Shown: positions 51,551-59,564 of the stretch, piece by piece
Position numbering within the stretch: the first letter of the stretch is position 1
How the letters are laid out: each line of letters begins with the position of its first letter
NCBI GenBank assembly: GCA_017623655.1
Contig: JAGAON010000006.1
Coordinates: 1 to 64,000, forward strand
Source: Prevotella sp.
Lineage (GTDB): Bacteria; Bacteroidota; Bacteroidia; Bacteroidales; Bacteroidaceae
Direction of reading: 5' to 3'
DNA: 64,000 nt
The notes under the pieces: model-generated
What the model was told of the DNA's origin: nothing
The model's database searches: none
What the model saw: only the letters and a program-made list of their open reading frames with translations
Program-made: the position numbers and the translations under genes

Positions 51551-54085
51551 TTAGTTTTTAACGGGAAATACATAGAATTTGCAGTCCACATCGAAGTCCA
51601 CCATCCACTGGTCAAGCACTATGTGGCTGTCAAGAGCCGTCACCTTGAGCGTGTGTTCACCCTTTGATAACGTGTGAGTTGCGGTTTTTATTGCCTGTCC
51701 GCGCAGCACATTCTTCTTCCATGTGTCCGAACGGAACTTCTCTTTCAGCGAGAATACCTCCGGCTTACCGCCGTCAACGCTTACCGCAAAGCGCAAGTCT
51801 CCCTTGTCATTGGGCTGTGTCGGTATCAGCGCCATGCGCAAAGCGGCCTTCCCTTCCTTCCCAGTCGTGAAACGGTATGTCACCGTTCCGCCCTTGGGCA
51901 TAGCCACCGCGTTCATGCTGTGGCCCAGCATCTGGACGCTACGGACGCCCCTTGAGGCGGAGGTATAGTCGCAGGCGTTGCGGCATACGAATGTGCCATC
52001 GGCCATATCATCAACGGATTTCGCCGCGGCCACCTTTCGTCCGGCATACCGTTCCACCTCTTTTCCGTCCGGCCATAGCGGCAATGACGGCGGATAGAAC
52101 ACGAAGAGGTCACGCGGATTCATGCACATGGAGTGTTTCCAGCGGCCTCCCGCCATGGTATTGTTGTAGTAGTCCGTCCAGCGTTTGATGTCGTTGTAAG
52201 CCTTCACGCTCCTTGCGCACGCTGTCATCAGTGCCTCCTGACGCGAGTAGAGCGTGGTGTCGCACGTGCCGGGGAACATCGTTCTCGCCCTCTGTGCCTC
52301 CAACATCTTCACGCTCATGGCCGCCGCACAGTTGACAGGATACTGTATCTGCGCGAAGAAAGCGTCGCGCCTGTCCTGCGACACCAGTTTCCCGGCCTTC
52401 TCCACAGCCTGCACTACCGCCTCATAGTCGTCAAGATAACGCTGCAACTCGTTGCCGAACTCCGTCTCGCTGAACTCCGTATTCGCCGCTTGCGACCATC
52501 CGCGCCAGTACTTTGTCTTGTCAAGCTCCACCTGATTCCATCCCATGAACTCCGGCTTGCGTATGCCGCACAGTCTGTAAAACTCCTTCATGGCGGGCAG
52601 AAGAGCCTTTCCCGCCGCCTCGCCATAGTCCCTGCACAACCACTGTCCGAGGTGGTTCTCCAAGGTGTTTGGCGCCACGCAGTCTATGTTCCACGCCATG
52701 TCGAGGAACAGTTCAAGGTCGTAAGCCGCGGGTTTGAGGTCATGCACGTTCACTATCCACAGCTTGCGGGCGTTCATGTCATACGCCTCGCGCATCTCGT
52801 TATAGACCAGTCCGGGCTGAGTGGTACACAGCCACATATAGTCGTGCGGCCTTCCCCAATAGCTGAGATGGTAATATACCCCCGCACCGCCGCTGCGTTT
52901 CTGCTGCAAACTGTCGCTTAGGCGGGTCATGTAGCCATAGTTGTCGTCGCACCACACCAGCGTTACGTCCTCAGGAATGTCCAGACCGTTCTCCATAATC
53001 TGCAAGACCTCCTTGTAAGGCACGAACTGCTGCGGTATCTTCGTCACGTCCTTGTTCACGTATTTTGCGAGCATCTTGCGCTGATCATATATCACCTGCC
53101 GCAAGGCATCAGTCTTTTCCCGCGTCGTCTTCACTCCCTCCATCGAGCCGTCGTGTATGCCGCGCATTCCGATGGTGTAGAAGTTCTCATATCTGTTCAC
53201 CTCTTTCAGCCTTTCCGTCCAATACTCCTGCACGGCGGAACGGTTGGTAATGTAGTTGTATGCACCGCGTTTCTTCACGTCCCACTCACCCACGTTGTTG
53301 CGCATCATGGGTTCGCAGTGCGACGTTCCTATCGTTATCCCGCAGCTGTCGGCCACCTCTTTCGCACCCGGAATGAGATAGAAGGGCGTCGTTATGCCGT
53401 GCATACCCGGCCAGACGGCGTTGGCACGCAGACGCATCAGCAGCTTGAAAATCTCCTTATAGGTCTTGGCGCCGATACGTCCCTTTACCTGTGACGGCTC
53501 AAAAGTCTTCCAACTCCACGGTTGCAGGCTCCAGTCCTCGTCGTTGAGGAATATGCCGCGGTACTCCACCGACGGGCTTTGGAACGTGCGATAGTCTCCC
53601 GGCACCGTCAGCCTGCCGCGGTGTTCAGGCGTAACATCGCCCCACCACACCCACGGTGACACGCCGGCAAGGCGGGAGAGTTCGAGTATTCCGTATGCCG
53701 TTCCCCTGCCGTCAGAGCCCGCCACGGCCAGTTGCCGGCCGTTCACGCCTTCCGTCACCTTTATATAAAAGGCGTCTTTCACGGCCATTATGCTGTCAAC
53801 GGGCACGCCGCACCTGCGCAGCCACCGTGCGCCGGCGGCATCCCTGTCCAGTTGCACTACGCGTACCGCCGCGCGGTCAGCCGCACAGCGTACCGGTTTC
53901 ATGCCCGTAACCTGCCTGATGTCCTCACTGAACATCTCCATGGCCGTCACCGTTACGGGTGACACATTGTTCCTGACATTGACCGTGACGGCTTCGTTGC
54001 CGTCGAACCATACAAAGTCTTTCGGTGCGCCGATTGCCATAACACTGCAAAAGGCCGATAGCATTGCTGCGAATAAAATTCTCAT
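51551..54085 (-). CDS. GH115 glycosidase (alpha-glucuronidase type)
   Basis: 844 residues with a signal peptide (about 1-19). The GH115 N-terminal domain (about 25-165) and catalytic barrel (about 165-500) are recognised by VEYRGIFLNDEDWSLQPWSW, LLMRLRANAVWPGMHG, TIGTSHCEPMMRNN, and VWCDDNYGYMTRLS. The C-terminal domain is typical of the family (ARKLWIVNVHDLKPAAYDLE is in the barrel; the tail ends in a beta sandwich). GH115 enzymes remove glucuronic acid from xylan or arabinogalactan side chains. Together with the GH2 beta-galactosidase next to it, an arabinogalactan-type substrate is plausible (inference). First gene of a leftward operon. Confidence 0.9.
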   Translation of the reverse strand: MRILFAAMLSAFCSVMAIGAPKDFVWFDGNEAVTVNVRNNVSPVTVTAMEMFSEDIRQVTGMKPVRCAADRAAVRVVQLDRDAAGARWLRRCGVPVDSIMAVKDAFYIKVTEGVNGRQLAVAGSDGRGTAYGILELSRLAGVSPWVWWGDVTPEHRGRLTVPGDYRTFQSPSVEYRGIFLNDEDWSLQPWSWKTFEPSQVKGRIGAKTYKEIFKLLMRLRANAVWPGMHGITTPFYLIPGAKEVADSCGITIGTSHCEPMMRNNVGEWDVKKRGAYNYITNRSAVQEYWTERLKEVNRYENFYTIGMRGIHDGSMEGVKTTREKTDALRQVIYDQRKMLAKYVNKDVTKIPQQFVPYKEVLQIMENGLDIPEDVTLVWCDDNYGYMTRLSDSLQQKRSGGAGVYYHLSYWGRPHDYMWLCTTQPGLVYNEMREAYDMNARKLWIVNVHDLKPAAYDLELFLDMAWNIDCVAPNTLENHLGQWLCRDYGEAAGKALLPAMKEFYRLCGIRKPEFMGWNQVELDKTKYWRGWSQAANTEFSETEFGNELQRYLDDYEAVVQAVEKAGKLVSQDRRDAFFAQIQYPVNCAAAMSVKMLEAQRARTMFPGTCDTTLYSRQEALMTACARSVKAYNDIKRWTDYYNNTMAGGRWKHSMCMNPRDLFVFYPPSLPLWPDGKEVERYAGRKVAAAKSVDDMADGTFVCRNACDYTSASRGVRSVQMLGHSMNAVAMPKGGTVTYRFTTGKEGKAALRMALIPTQPNDKGDLRFAVSVDGGKPEVFSLKEKFRSDTWKKNVLRGQAIKTATHTLSKGEHTLKVTALDSHIVLDQWMVDFDVDCKFYVFPVKN

Positions 54086-54201
54086 GATAGTTATATTGTT
54101 TAGTTGTTTATCCGGTTGGCAGTTTGGTTATCGGGGGTGGTTGCCCGTTGTTTGTACGCATATCCATACCCCGCTGTTGCAGAGGTTGTTACGGGAGTGT
54201 T

Positions 54202-54289
54202 TGTAATCAGCACCTGATTACCCTGTAAAAGAGGCCTGTTTACACTGCAATCAGCACCTGATTGCAGTGTAATCGGCACCTGATTGCAA
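54202..54289. repeat. AATCAGCACC-type palindromic repeat cluster
   Basis: Four units, one of them diverged (GTAAAAGAGGCCTG), in the leader of the GH115 gene. Confidence 0.88.
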
Positions 54290-54372
54290 AGCGGGCCGTT
54301 TGCCCCTCTTTCACGCCCGACCGTGAGACCCGCATTCAGAGGCGTCTTAACCACGGCAAGGCTTTACGGTTG

Positions 54373-54380
54373 CAAAGGTA
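54373..54380 (-). promoter_or_regulatory. -7 box of the GH115-GH2 operon
   Basis: The complement reads TACCTTTG, 288 bases before the GH115 start. The leader holds a repeat cluster. No exact -33 TTTG is seen, which suits a promoter that needs an activator. Confidence 0.55.
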
Positions 54381-54420
54381 AGGTGAGCACGGAAAAAGAT
54401 GGTTGTATTACATAAAAAAG

Positions 54421-54466
54421 GGGTTAAATCATGTTTTTTCAACCTTTTCGGAACATGATTCAACCC
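54421..54466. promoter_or_regulatory. Long inverted repeat upstream of the GH115 operon promoter
   Basis: Arms GGGTTAAATCATGTT (54421-54435) and AACATGATTCAACCC (54452-54466) pair at all but one position, with a 16-base spacer. The element lies about 40-85 bases upstream of the -7 box, where an activator such as the propeller-AraC regulator encoded at 55134 could bind as a dimer. It could instead be a bidirectional terminator. Confidence 0.45.
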
Positions 54467-54480
54467 GTTAAGCGGTGTTT

Positions 54481-54502
54481 TTCCCGCTTTTCCCGGCGGG
54501 AA
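54481..54502 (-). terminator. Hairpin after higA
   Basis: TTCCCGC (54481-54487) and GCGGGAA (54496-54502) form a 7-bp stem, 38 bases past the higA stop. There is no good T-run on the minus strand. Confidence 0.35.
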
Positions 54503-54539
54503 ATTGAAAAAGAACAGAACTGTTGTTATTAAACAAAAG

Positions 54540-54854
54540 TCACAACAACCATGTGGCGCAGACCCTCCTTATCTGTTCAAGATGGTTCTCCATGGCGGGT
54601 TTCTGCCTTGCCTGCGCCATGTTGTATCGGCTCTGCATATTGACAAGCATTTCCGGATTAACGCCCAATGCCGCCTCGAAAACCAATGCGACGTCACTCG
54701 TCACAGGGCGTTTGGCATTGAGAATCTCATTCAGCATGGTATAGGACATACCGACTTTGGCCGCAAAGTCCTTTTGAGAAATGCCCCTTGCTTCTATTTC
54801 TTCTTTCATTACATCACCGGGATGTGTAGGAAGCCTGTGTGCGGTTATGTTCAT
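54540..54854 (-). CDS. higA: HigA-family antitoxin (XRE), without adjacent toxin
   Basis: 104 residues from the ATG at 54854, which gives the family start MNITAHRLPTHPGDVMKEEIEARG. The helix-turn-helix (GISQKDFAAKVGMSYTMLNEILNAKRPVTSDVALVFEAALG, about 25-65) is intact and is followed by a long helix. HigA antitoxins neutralise HigB mRNA-cleaving toxins and repress their own promoter. No higB-like frame is present on either side, so this is an orphan antitoxin or a regulator. A matching palindrome covers its promoter. Reading could start at 54899, but those codons overlap the promoter. Confidence 0.85.
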   Translation of the reverse strand: MNITAHRLPTHPGDVMKEEIEARGISQKDFAAKVGMSYTMLNEILNAKRPVTSDVALVFEAALGVNPEMLVNMQSRYNMAQARQKPAMENHLEQIRRVCATWLL

Positions 54855-54896
54855 GATGATATTATTTGTAATGGTTTGACAACTCTTCTGTAACCG

Positions 54897-54941
54897 CAAA
54901 GATACGAAAAAAGAACCAACTATTCACTTTTTTAGTGAATA
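54897..54941 (-). promoter_or_regulatory. higA promoter with operator palindrome
   Basis: On the minus strand the -7 box TATCTTTG (54897-54904) lies 16 bases from a perfect 8-bp palindrome TATTCACT-N5-AGTGAATA (54921-54941) that covers the -33 position. Binding of HigA there would block its own transcription. Confidence 0.7.
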
Positions 54942-55089
54942 ATTAGTTCTTCATTTGCTTTAATTAACACATCTTTTACAGGAATGTAACCGTCCGGACA
55001 GGAAGAGCTGATGCCGGGCTATGTAACATAAGAACGTTCATTCATACAAATTTCCCGCCTCACACAACGTTTATTCGGGAAAAAATGAT

Positions 55090-55097
55090 TACCTTTG
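55090..55097 (+). promoter_or_regulatory. -7 box of the propeller-AraC regulator gene
   Basis: TACCTTTG, 36 bases before the ATG at 55134. Its position rules out a start at 55095. Confidence 0.6.
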
Positions 55098-55133
55098 TCC
55101 GTTGTTATCAAACTAATAAACCTTCACACTATT

Positions 55134-58034
55134 ATGAACCTTCTGCGCCAACTGATATTGCTACTCGCCATAATATTGCCCATACCGTCATTCGCAGGCG
55201 GCATAGGCGACGTGAGGTTCACGCAGTTCTCCACTCCCGACGGGTTGCCAAACAGCATGGCGCACGGCATATATCAGGACAGGGACGGGTTCTTATGGAT
55301 ACCAACTTTCTACGGATTATTCCGTTATGACGGCAGTAACGTGCGTACATACAAGTCGAACATCTACACGCCGGGACTGCTGGTAAACAACAATGTGCTG
55401 TGCGTGGCGGAGGACCTTGCACACCGTCTGTGGATAGGTACGCACGGAGGGCTATGCGTGCTCGACAAACGCAACGGCCGCATGAGAGCCATGCGCCCTG
55501 AAGGAGGCGGCCGGCAGCGGCTGAACCGGATATGCGTCACAAAGGACAACCGCGTGTTTCTCGGTTATATCAGCGGTATGGCGTACTATGACTCCAAGCG
55601 TGACACACCGGTACGCATGACCAAAGGCAACTGTAAGGGCGATGTGCCGGCAGACATTAACATACAGGCCATAATGGAATACGGCAACGGCAACCTGCTC
55701 ATCGGCACATGGAAGAACGGTCTGTACAGGTATAACACGCGCGAAAACCGATTCACTCATTACCCGCCTCTGGATGAGACGAACTCGGTGATGGACTTGT
55801 TTCAGGACTCGCAGGGCACGATATGGGCGGGAACAAGCGGTGGAGGCATACACAAGTTAGTATTTTCCTCTGACATGAAGACCGTCACCGTGGCAAGGAC
55901 TTTCCGCCATGAGGCCGGGAAAGACACCTCATTGCCGTCTGATTTCATCTATTCCATACACGAAGACCTTATAACCCGCTCGCTATGGGCGGGCACACGC
56001 AACGGAATCGCAATCATGCCGTTCGCGGAAGAGGGTGTTTTCACAAACTATTCGGAGACAAGCAAACGGCATTTCCTGCCTATCGGCGAGGTGAACACGG
56101 TGATGCGGGACAGGAACGGCATGATGTGGATAAGCACAAAGGGAGCGGGTGTGTTCAGCGCCGACACCCGCCGGCGGCCGTTTGAGGTGACGATACCGGG
56201 CAGCAACGGCGGGAAACGCAACGAATACATAGCCACCGTGCTTGTCACAAAGCAGGCGGGAACGGCGGAAAACGGCGGTGAAGCCATGTATGCGGGCTGC
56301 GGATACGGCATAGAATACACCTGCGGAAACGTGCGAACGACCATCATGCCGACAGGAAGACCGTACCATATATCTTACAGCAATATATATAAAGAGGTGT
56401 TGGTAGCCGTTCATGACGAGGGAATACTCGTGTGCCGTGACGGCAAGATGGTCAAACAATACAAGCGGGCAACCTGTAATTTCATTCCGCATAACCTTGT
56501 TTGCTGCGTGCATGAGGACAAGAAAGGGAACTGGTGGGTGGGTTCTTACAAAGGACTCGGCGTGAGATATGCCGACGGACGGGAATTTTATTTCAGGAAA
56601 TCACCACATACCGACAGGCTGCTGACAAGGGAAACGACCGCCATTGTGAGCGACAATGACGGCTCGCTGTGGCTTGCCACCGCCGCTGACGGCATCATCC
56701 ACATAACCGGAAACATGGACAATCCGCAGGCGTTGCGGTGCAAAAGCTACACCACCGGCAACGGACGGCTTCCCGCAGGCACGCCACTCTGTTTCCTTAT
56801 AGACAACAGCGGCTCACTGTGGGTGGGCACAGAGGGAAGCGGACTGTGCCTGTATGATTCGCAAAAGGACCTCTTCCGCTCCGTACACCAGCAGTATAAC
56901 CTCCCCGGAGACATGGTGGCAAGCATGGAAACGGACAGTGGCGGCAACCTGTGGATAGGCACAAACCAAGGCCTTGCACGCCTGTCGGTAACGGGAGAGC
57001 GGGCAGGACACGCAAGGATATTCACCACAGCAGACGGGCTGCCGGACAATTTCTTCAGCCCGAACGCCTCCTGCCGCAGCGGGGAAAGGTTCTATTTCGG
57101 CACGACAAAGGGCATCGTCTCATTCGGAGAAGACATGGCCGAGGGCGGAAAGTCTGATGATCCGCTGCGTATCACGGACATACTAATCGACGGTCACCCG
57201 CTGGAAACGATGGAAAGTGACGCGCGTAACGACATAAGTCCATACACGCCGGACTTCACTGACCGCCTGACCATACCGTCAGAATATTCCGGTTTCACCG
57301 TATGTTTTGCCTCGTTGAACTACCGTCAGCAGCAAAAGACGAAGTATGCCTACCGCCTTGTGGGGTATGATGCCGTCTGGCATCATGCGGACGCCACTAT
57401 GCGCACGGCCTCTTACTCGCATCTTCCGGCGGGGAAATATACCCTTGAGATTAAGGCTACCGGCGAAAACGGCGAATGGGGGAAGGTGCGCACGCTGTCG
57501 GTTGACGTTCTTCCTCCGTTCTATGCCACGTGGCAGGCCTTCGTCCAGTATGCCATTCTGCTGGCACTGGCTATGTTTGGCGCATGGTGGGAGACAAGAA
57601 GGCGGCTGATGCTACGCAACAAACGCCATGTTCAGGACGGGGAAACGGACAAGGTGCATCACTTAAAGTTGCAGATATTCTCCAATATCCCCACCGATGA
57701 GGAGCGTTTCCTTGACAATGCCGTGGCCTGTGTCAACCGGCATATAGCCGATGCGGACTTCAACGTGACGCAGTTTGTGGAGGAGATGGCGACAAGCCGG
57801 ACGGTGCTTCACAAGAAGTTGAAATCCATAACAGGGCTGAACACCACCGCCTTTGTGCGCAGCCTGCGGTTAAAGGCCGCGTGCAGGATTCTTGACGAGA
57901 ACCCTGCCATCCGCATTTCTGAACTCGCTTACCGCGTAGGATTCAACGACCCGAAGTACTTTTCCATCTGCTTCAAGAAGGAATTTGGCTTGCAGCCCAC
58001 CGAATATGCCGCCAAGGCAGGGGAAGAAGAGTGA
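55134..58034 (+). CDS. Membrane-bound propeller-AraC regulator without kinase domains
   Basis: 966 residues from the ATG at 55134. Signal peptide (MNLLRQLILLLAIILPIPSFA), two beta-propellers of two-component regulator repeats (about 22-700, for example FLWIPTFYGLFRYDG, LWIGTHGGLCVLDK, LWIGTNQGLARL), a Y_Y_Y domain (about 720-795), one membrane helix (about 800-820) and a C-terminal AraC-type helix-turn-helix (about 855-960, MATSRTVLHKKLKSITGLN and AYRVGFNDPKYFSICFKKEFG). It lacks the HisKA, HATPase_c and receiver parts found in the hybrid regulator at 6753. Ligand binding in the periplasm would thus be passed straight to DNA binding, a one-component design. It lies opposite to the GH115-GH2 operon, with higA between, and before an esterase gene, its likely targets (inference). 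Confidence 0.88.
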   Translation: MNLLRQLILLLAIILPIPSFAGGIGDVRFTQFSTPDGLPNSMAHGIYQDRDGFLWIPTFYGLFRYDGSNVRTYKSNIYTPGLLVNNNVLCVAEDLAHRLWIGTHGGLCVLDKRNGRMRAMRPEGGGRQRLNRICVTKDNRVFLGYISGMAYYDSKRDTPVRMTKGNCKGDVPADINIQAIMEYGNGNLLIGTWKNGLYRYNTRENRFTHYPPLDETNSVMDLFQDSQGTIWAGTSGGGIHKLVFSSDMKTVTVARTFRHEAGKDTSLPSDFIYSIHEDLITRSLWAGTRNGIAIMPFAEEGVFTNYSETSKRHFLPIGEVNTVMRDRNGMMWISTKGAGVFSADTRRRPFEVTIPGSNGGKRNEYIATVLVTKQAGTAENGGEAMYAGCGYGIEYTCGNVRTTIMPTGRPYHISYSNIYKEVLVAVHDEGILVCRDGKMVKQYKRATCNFIPHNLVCCVHEDKKGNWWVGSYKGLGVRYADGREFYFRKSPHTDRLLTRETTAIVSDNDGSLWLATAADGIIHITGNMDNPQALRCKSYTTGNGRLPAGTPLCFLIDNSGSLWVGTEGSGLCLYDSQKDLFRSVHQQYNLPGDMVASMETDSGGNLWIGTNQGLARLSVTGERAGHARIFTTADGLPDNFFSPNASCRSGERFYFGTTKGIVSFGEDMAEGGKSDDPLRITDILIDGHPLETMESDARNDISPYTPDFTDRLTIPSEYSGFTVCFASLNYRQQQKTKYAYRLVGYDAVWHHADATMRTASYSHLPAGKYTLEIKATGENGEWGKVRTLSVDVLPPFYATWQAFVQYAILLALAMFGAWWETRRRLMLRNKRHVQDGETDKVHHLKLQIFSNIPTDEERFLDNAVACVNRHIADADFNVTQFVEEMATSRTVLHKKLKSITGLNTTAFVRSLRLKAACRILDENPAIRISELAYRVGFNDPKYFSICFKKEFGLQPTEYAAKAGEEE

Positions 58035-58052
58035 CCGCTCACGCCCGGCAAC

Positions 58053-58108
58053 AAGGTTGACAAATGTTTCAATGAGGTAGAAAGAAACATCTGTCAACCT
58101 TATTTTTC
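58053..58108 (+). terminator. Strong intrinsic terminator of the regulator gene
   Basis: An 18-bp stem with one mismatch (58053-58070 and 58084-58101; core AAGGTTGACA/TGTCAACCTT) followed by ATTTTTCC, 19 bases after the stop. Confidence 0.85.
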
Positions 58109-58141
58109 CATCTGTCTCCTATACGAAAGGACATAAAACAC

Positions 58142-58149
58142 TAACTTTG
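58142..58149 (+). promoter_or_regulatory. -7 box of the esterase gene
   Basis: TAACTTTG fits TAnnTTTG, 39 bases before the ATG at 58189. Confidence 0.6.
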
Positions 58150-58188
58150 CGCGATGAAGTAAAGTTATGATTAAATCTATTGTATAAG

Positions 58189-59184
58189 ATGAAACAACTG
58201 TATTTATTTCTTATTACATTCATGCTGTGCGCCGTAAACCATGCTGCGGCGGAGACAAAAGTCATGTTTCTCACCGCCGGACAGTCAAACACCGACGGCC
58301 GTGTGCCGGCGAAAGACCTGCCCGATTTTCTGAAAGAACCTATCAGGATGTGTAAAATATCCTATCACTGCGGTTATAATCCGGAGCGTGCCGGCAGGTT
58401 TTACACATTCCAAGCCGCGGCGGGAGGCAGGGGTAACAGCAGCAGATGGACCTATGACGCCGTGGTGTATCACCATATCGCGGAGAAATCAGGAATTCCT
58501 TTCTATGTGGTGAAGTGCAGTCAGGGCGGCACGAGCCTTGATCCCATGGCCGATTGTTCGGGACGTATGGCTAAAACGACAGCCGATAACGGCGAGAAGG
58601 CAAGCATACCGTTCTATGGCGTGTATGACGCAGACGGGACATTCCGCCCTATGTACGGCAAAGGGTATCATTGGAGCGCGGACAGTTCGTTCCTTGCTGA
58701 CACGGAAATTGCGGGCGCTGTATATGAAAAGGACGGCAAGCGTTTTACCGGTCAGTCACTGCTGAAAGCATGGATAGCGGCAATAGACGCGGCCATCGAC
58801 TCAATAGAGGCCGGCGGTGACAGCGTAGAGATAAAGGCAGTAATGTGGCATCAGGGGGAAAGTGACTACAAAACGCCCGCCGGCTATCACGATAGCATGA
58901 AGGGAATGATAGCATACGTGCGCCGGCATATAGCCGAAAAGCTGGGAGACAAGAAGTACCTGTCGCTGCCGTTCTACCTCGGAACCGTTCCGCATTCGTC
59001 AAGAATGTATAACGCTGACATAGAAAACGCGATGAAAAAACTTGGCAGGGATGATGCGAATGTACACGTCATAGACCTGAGTGACCTGTCAGTGCAGAGC
59101 GACAAACTGCATTTTGACGCCGCATCAGCCGTCATTTTCGGTGAAAGGTTGTGGAAAAGAATGAAGAAGGACATGCGATTCTGA
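58189..59184 (+). CDS. SGNH carbohydrate esterase (sialate O-acetylesterase/SASA type)
   Basis: 331 residues from the ATG at 58189 (a TTG at 58180 is an unlikely alternative). A signal peptide (about 1-21, ending HAAA) precedes the SASA domain. Catalytic Ser33 sits in MFLTAGQSNTDGR, the oxyanion/block III motif is MWHQGESDYKT (about 220-230), and the Asp/His pair in SDKLHFD near the end (about 308-314). It removes acetyl esters from a sugar, outside the cytoplasm. Its place next to the glycan regulator suggests it works with the GH115 and GH2 enzymes on an acetylated polysaccharide. Confidence 0.87.
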   Translation: MKQLYLFLITFMLCAVNHAAAETKVMFLTAGQSNTDGRVPAKDLPDFLKEPIRMCKISYHCGYNPERAGRFYTFQAAAGGRGNSSRWTYDAVVYHHIAEKSGIPFYVVKCSQGGTSLDPMADCSGRMAKTTADNGEKASIPFYGVYDADGTFRPMYGKGYHWSADSSFLADTEIAGAVYEKDGKRFTGQSLLKAWIAAIDAAIDSIEAGGDSVEIKAVMWHQGESDYKTPAGYHDSMKGMIAYVRRHIAEKLGDKKYLSLPFYLGTVPHSSRMYNADIENAMKKLGRDDANVHVIDLSDLSVQSDKLHFDAASAVIFGERLWKRMKKDMRF

Positions 59185-59230
59185 CGCGCAAAGTATCCCA
59201 TTACAAACCAATACGTTACAAAGAGCGTCG

Positions 59231-59313
59231 CAAAAGGGTGCTGATTACATTGCAATCAGCACCCTTTTGCATTGTAATCAGCACCTGTTCACCGTGTAAT
59301 CAGCACCTGATTG
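59231..59313. repeat. AATCAGCACC-type palindromic repeat cluster
   Basis: Four units, the first a full hairpin (AAAAGGGTGCTGATTAC and partner), matching the corresponding part of the mosaic repeats. The rest of the 380-bp gap to the next gene holds only a GCCGGCC-rich hairpin near 59400-59435 and the promoter. Confidence 0.9.
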
Positions 59314-59514
59314 CAGACGGATTTGTCTGCACCCCTTTCGTGTCCTGTTATCAGTTCCTTATTCAGCGGCGGTTTGGGGGCATCTGACATCGTAATGACA
59401 CGCCGGCCAAAGCAATATGCCGGCCTTGCGGCCAAACAGTCGTGTTACTGCAAACATGTGGTTAAAAAACATTAATTGTATATGGTATATGCCATTACAT
59501 TACCTATTTTTTAT

Positions 59515-59522
59515 TACCTTTG
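59515..59522 (+). promoter_or_regulatory. -7 box of the ABC transporter gene
   Basis: TACCTTTG, 43 bases before the start codon. No clear -33 TTTG. Confidence 0.55.
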
Positions 59523-59564
59523 CTTAACGATACGTATGAAAAAACATAAAACCCGTCAGGTGGG

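Noticed and set aside
55095-55133. Upstream start for the propeller-AraC regulator
   Set aside because: It overlaps the -7 promoter box at 55090-55097; the ATG at 55134 gives a normal signal peptide.
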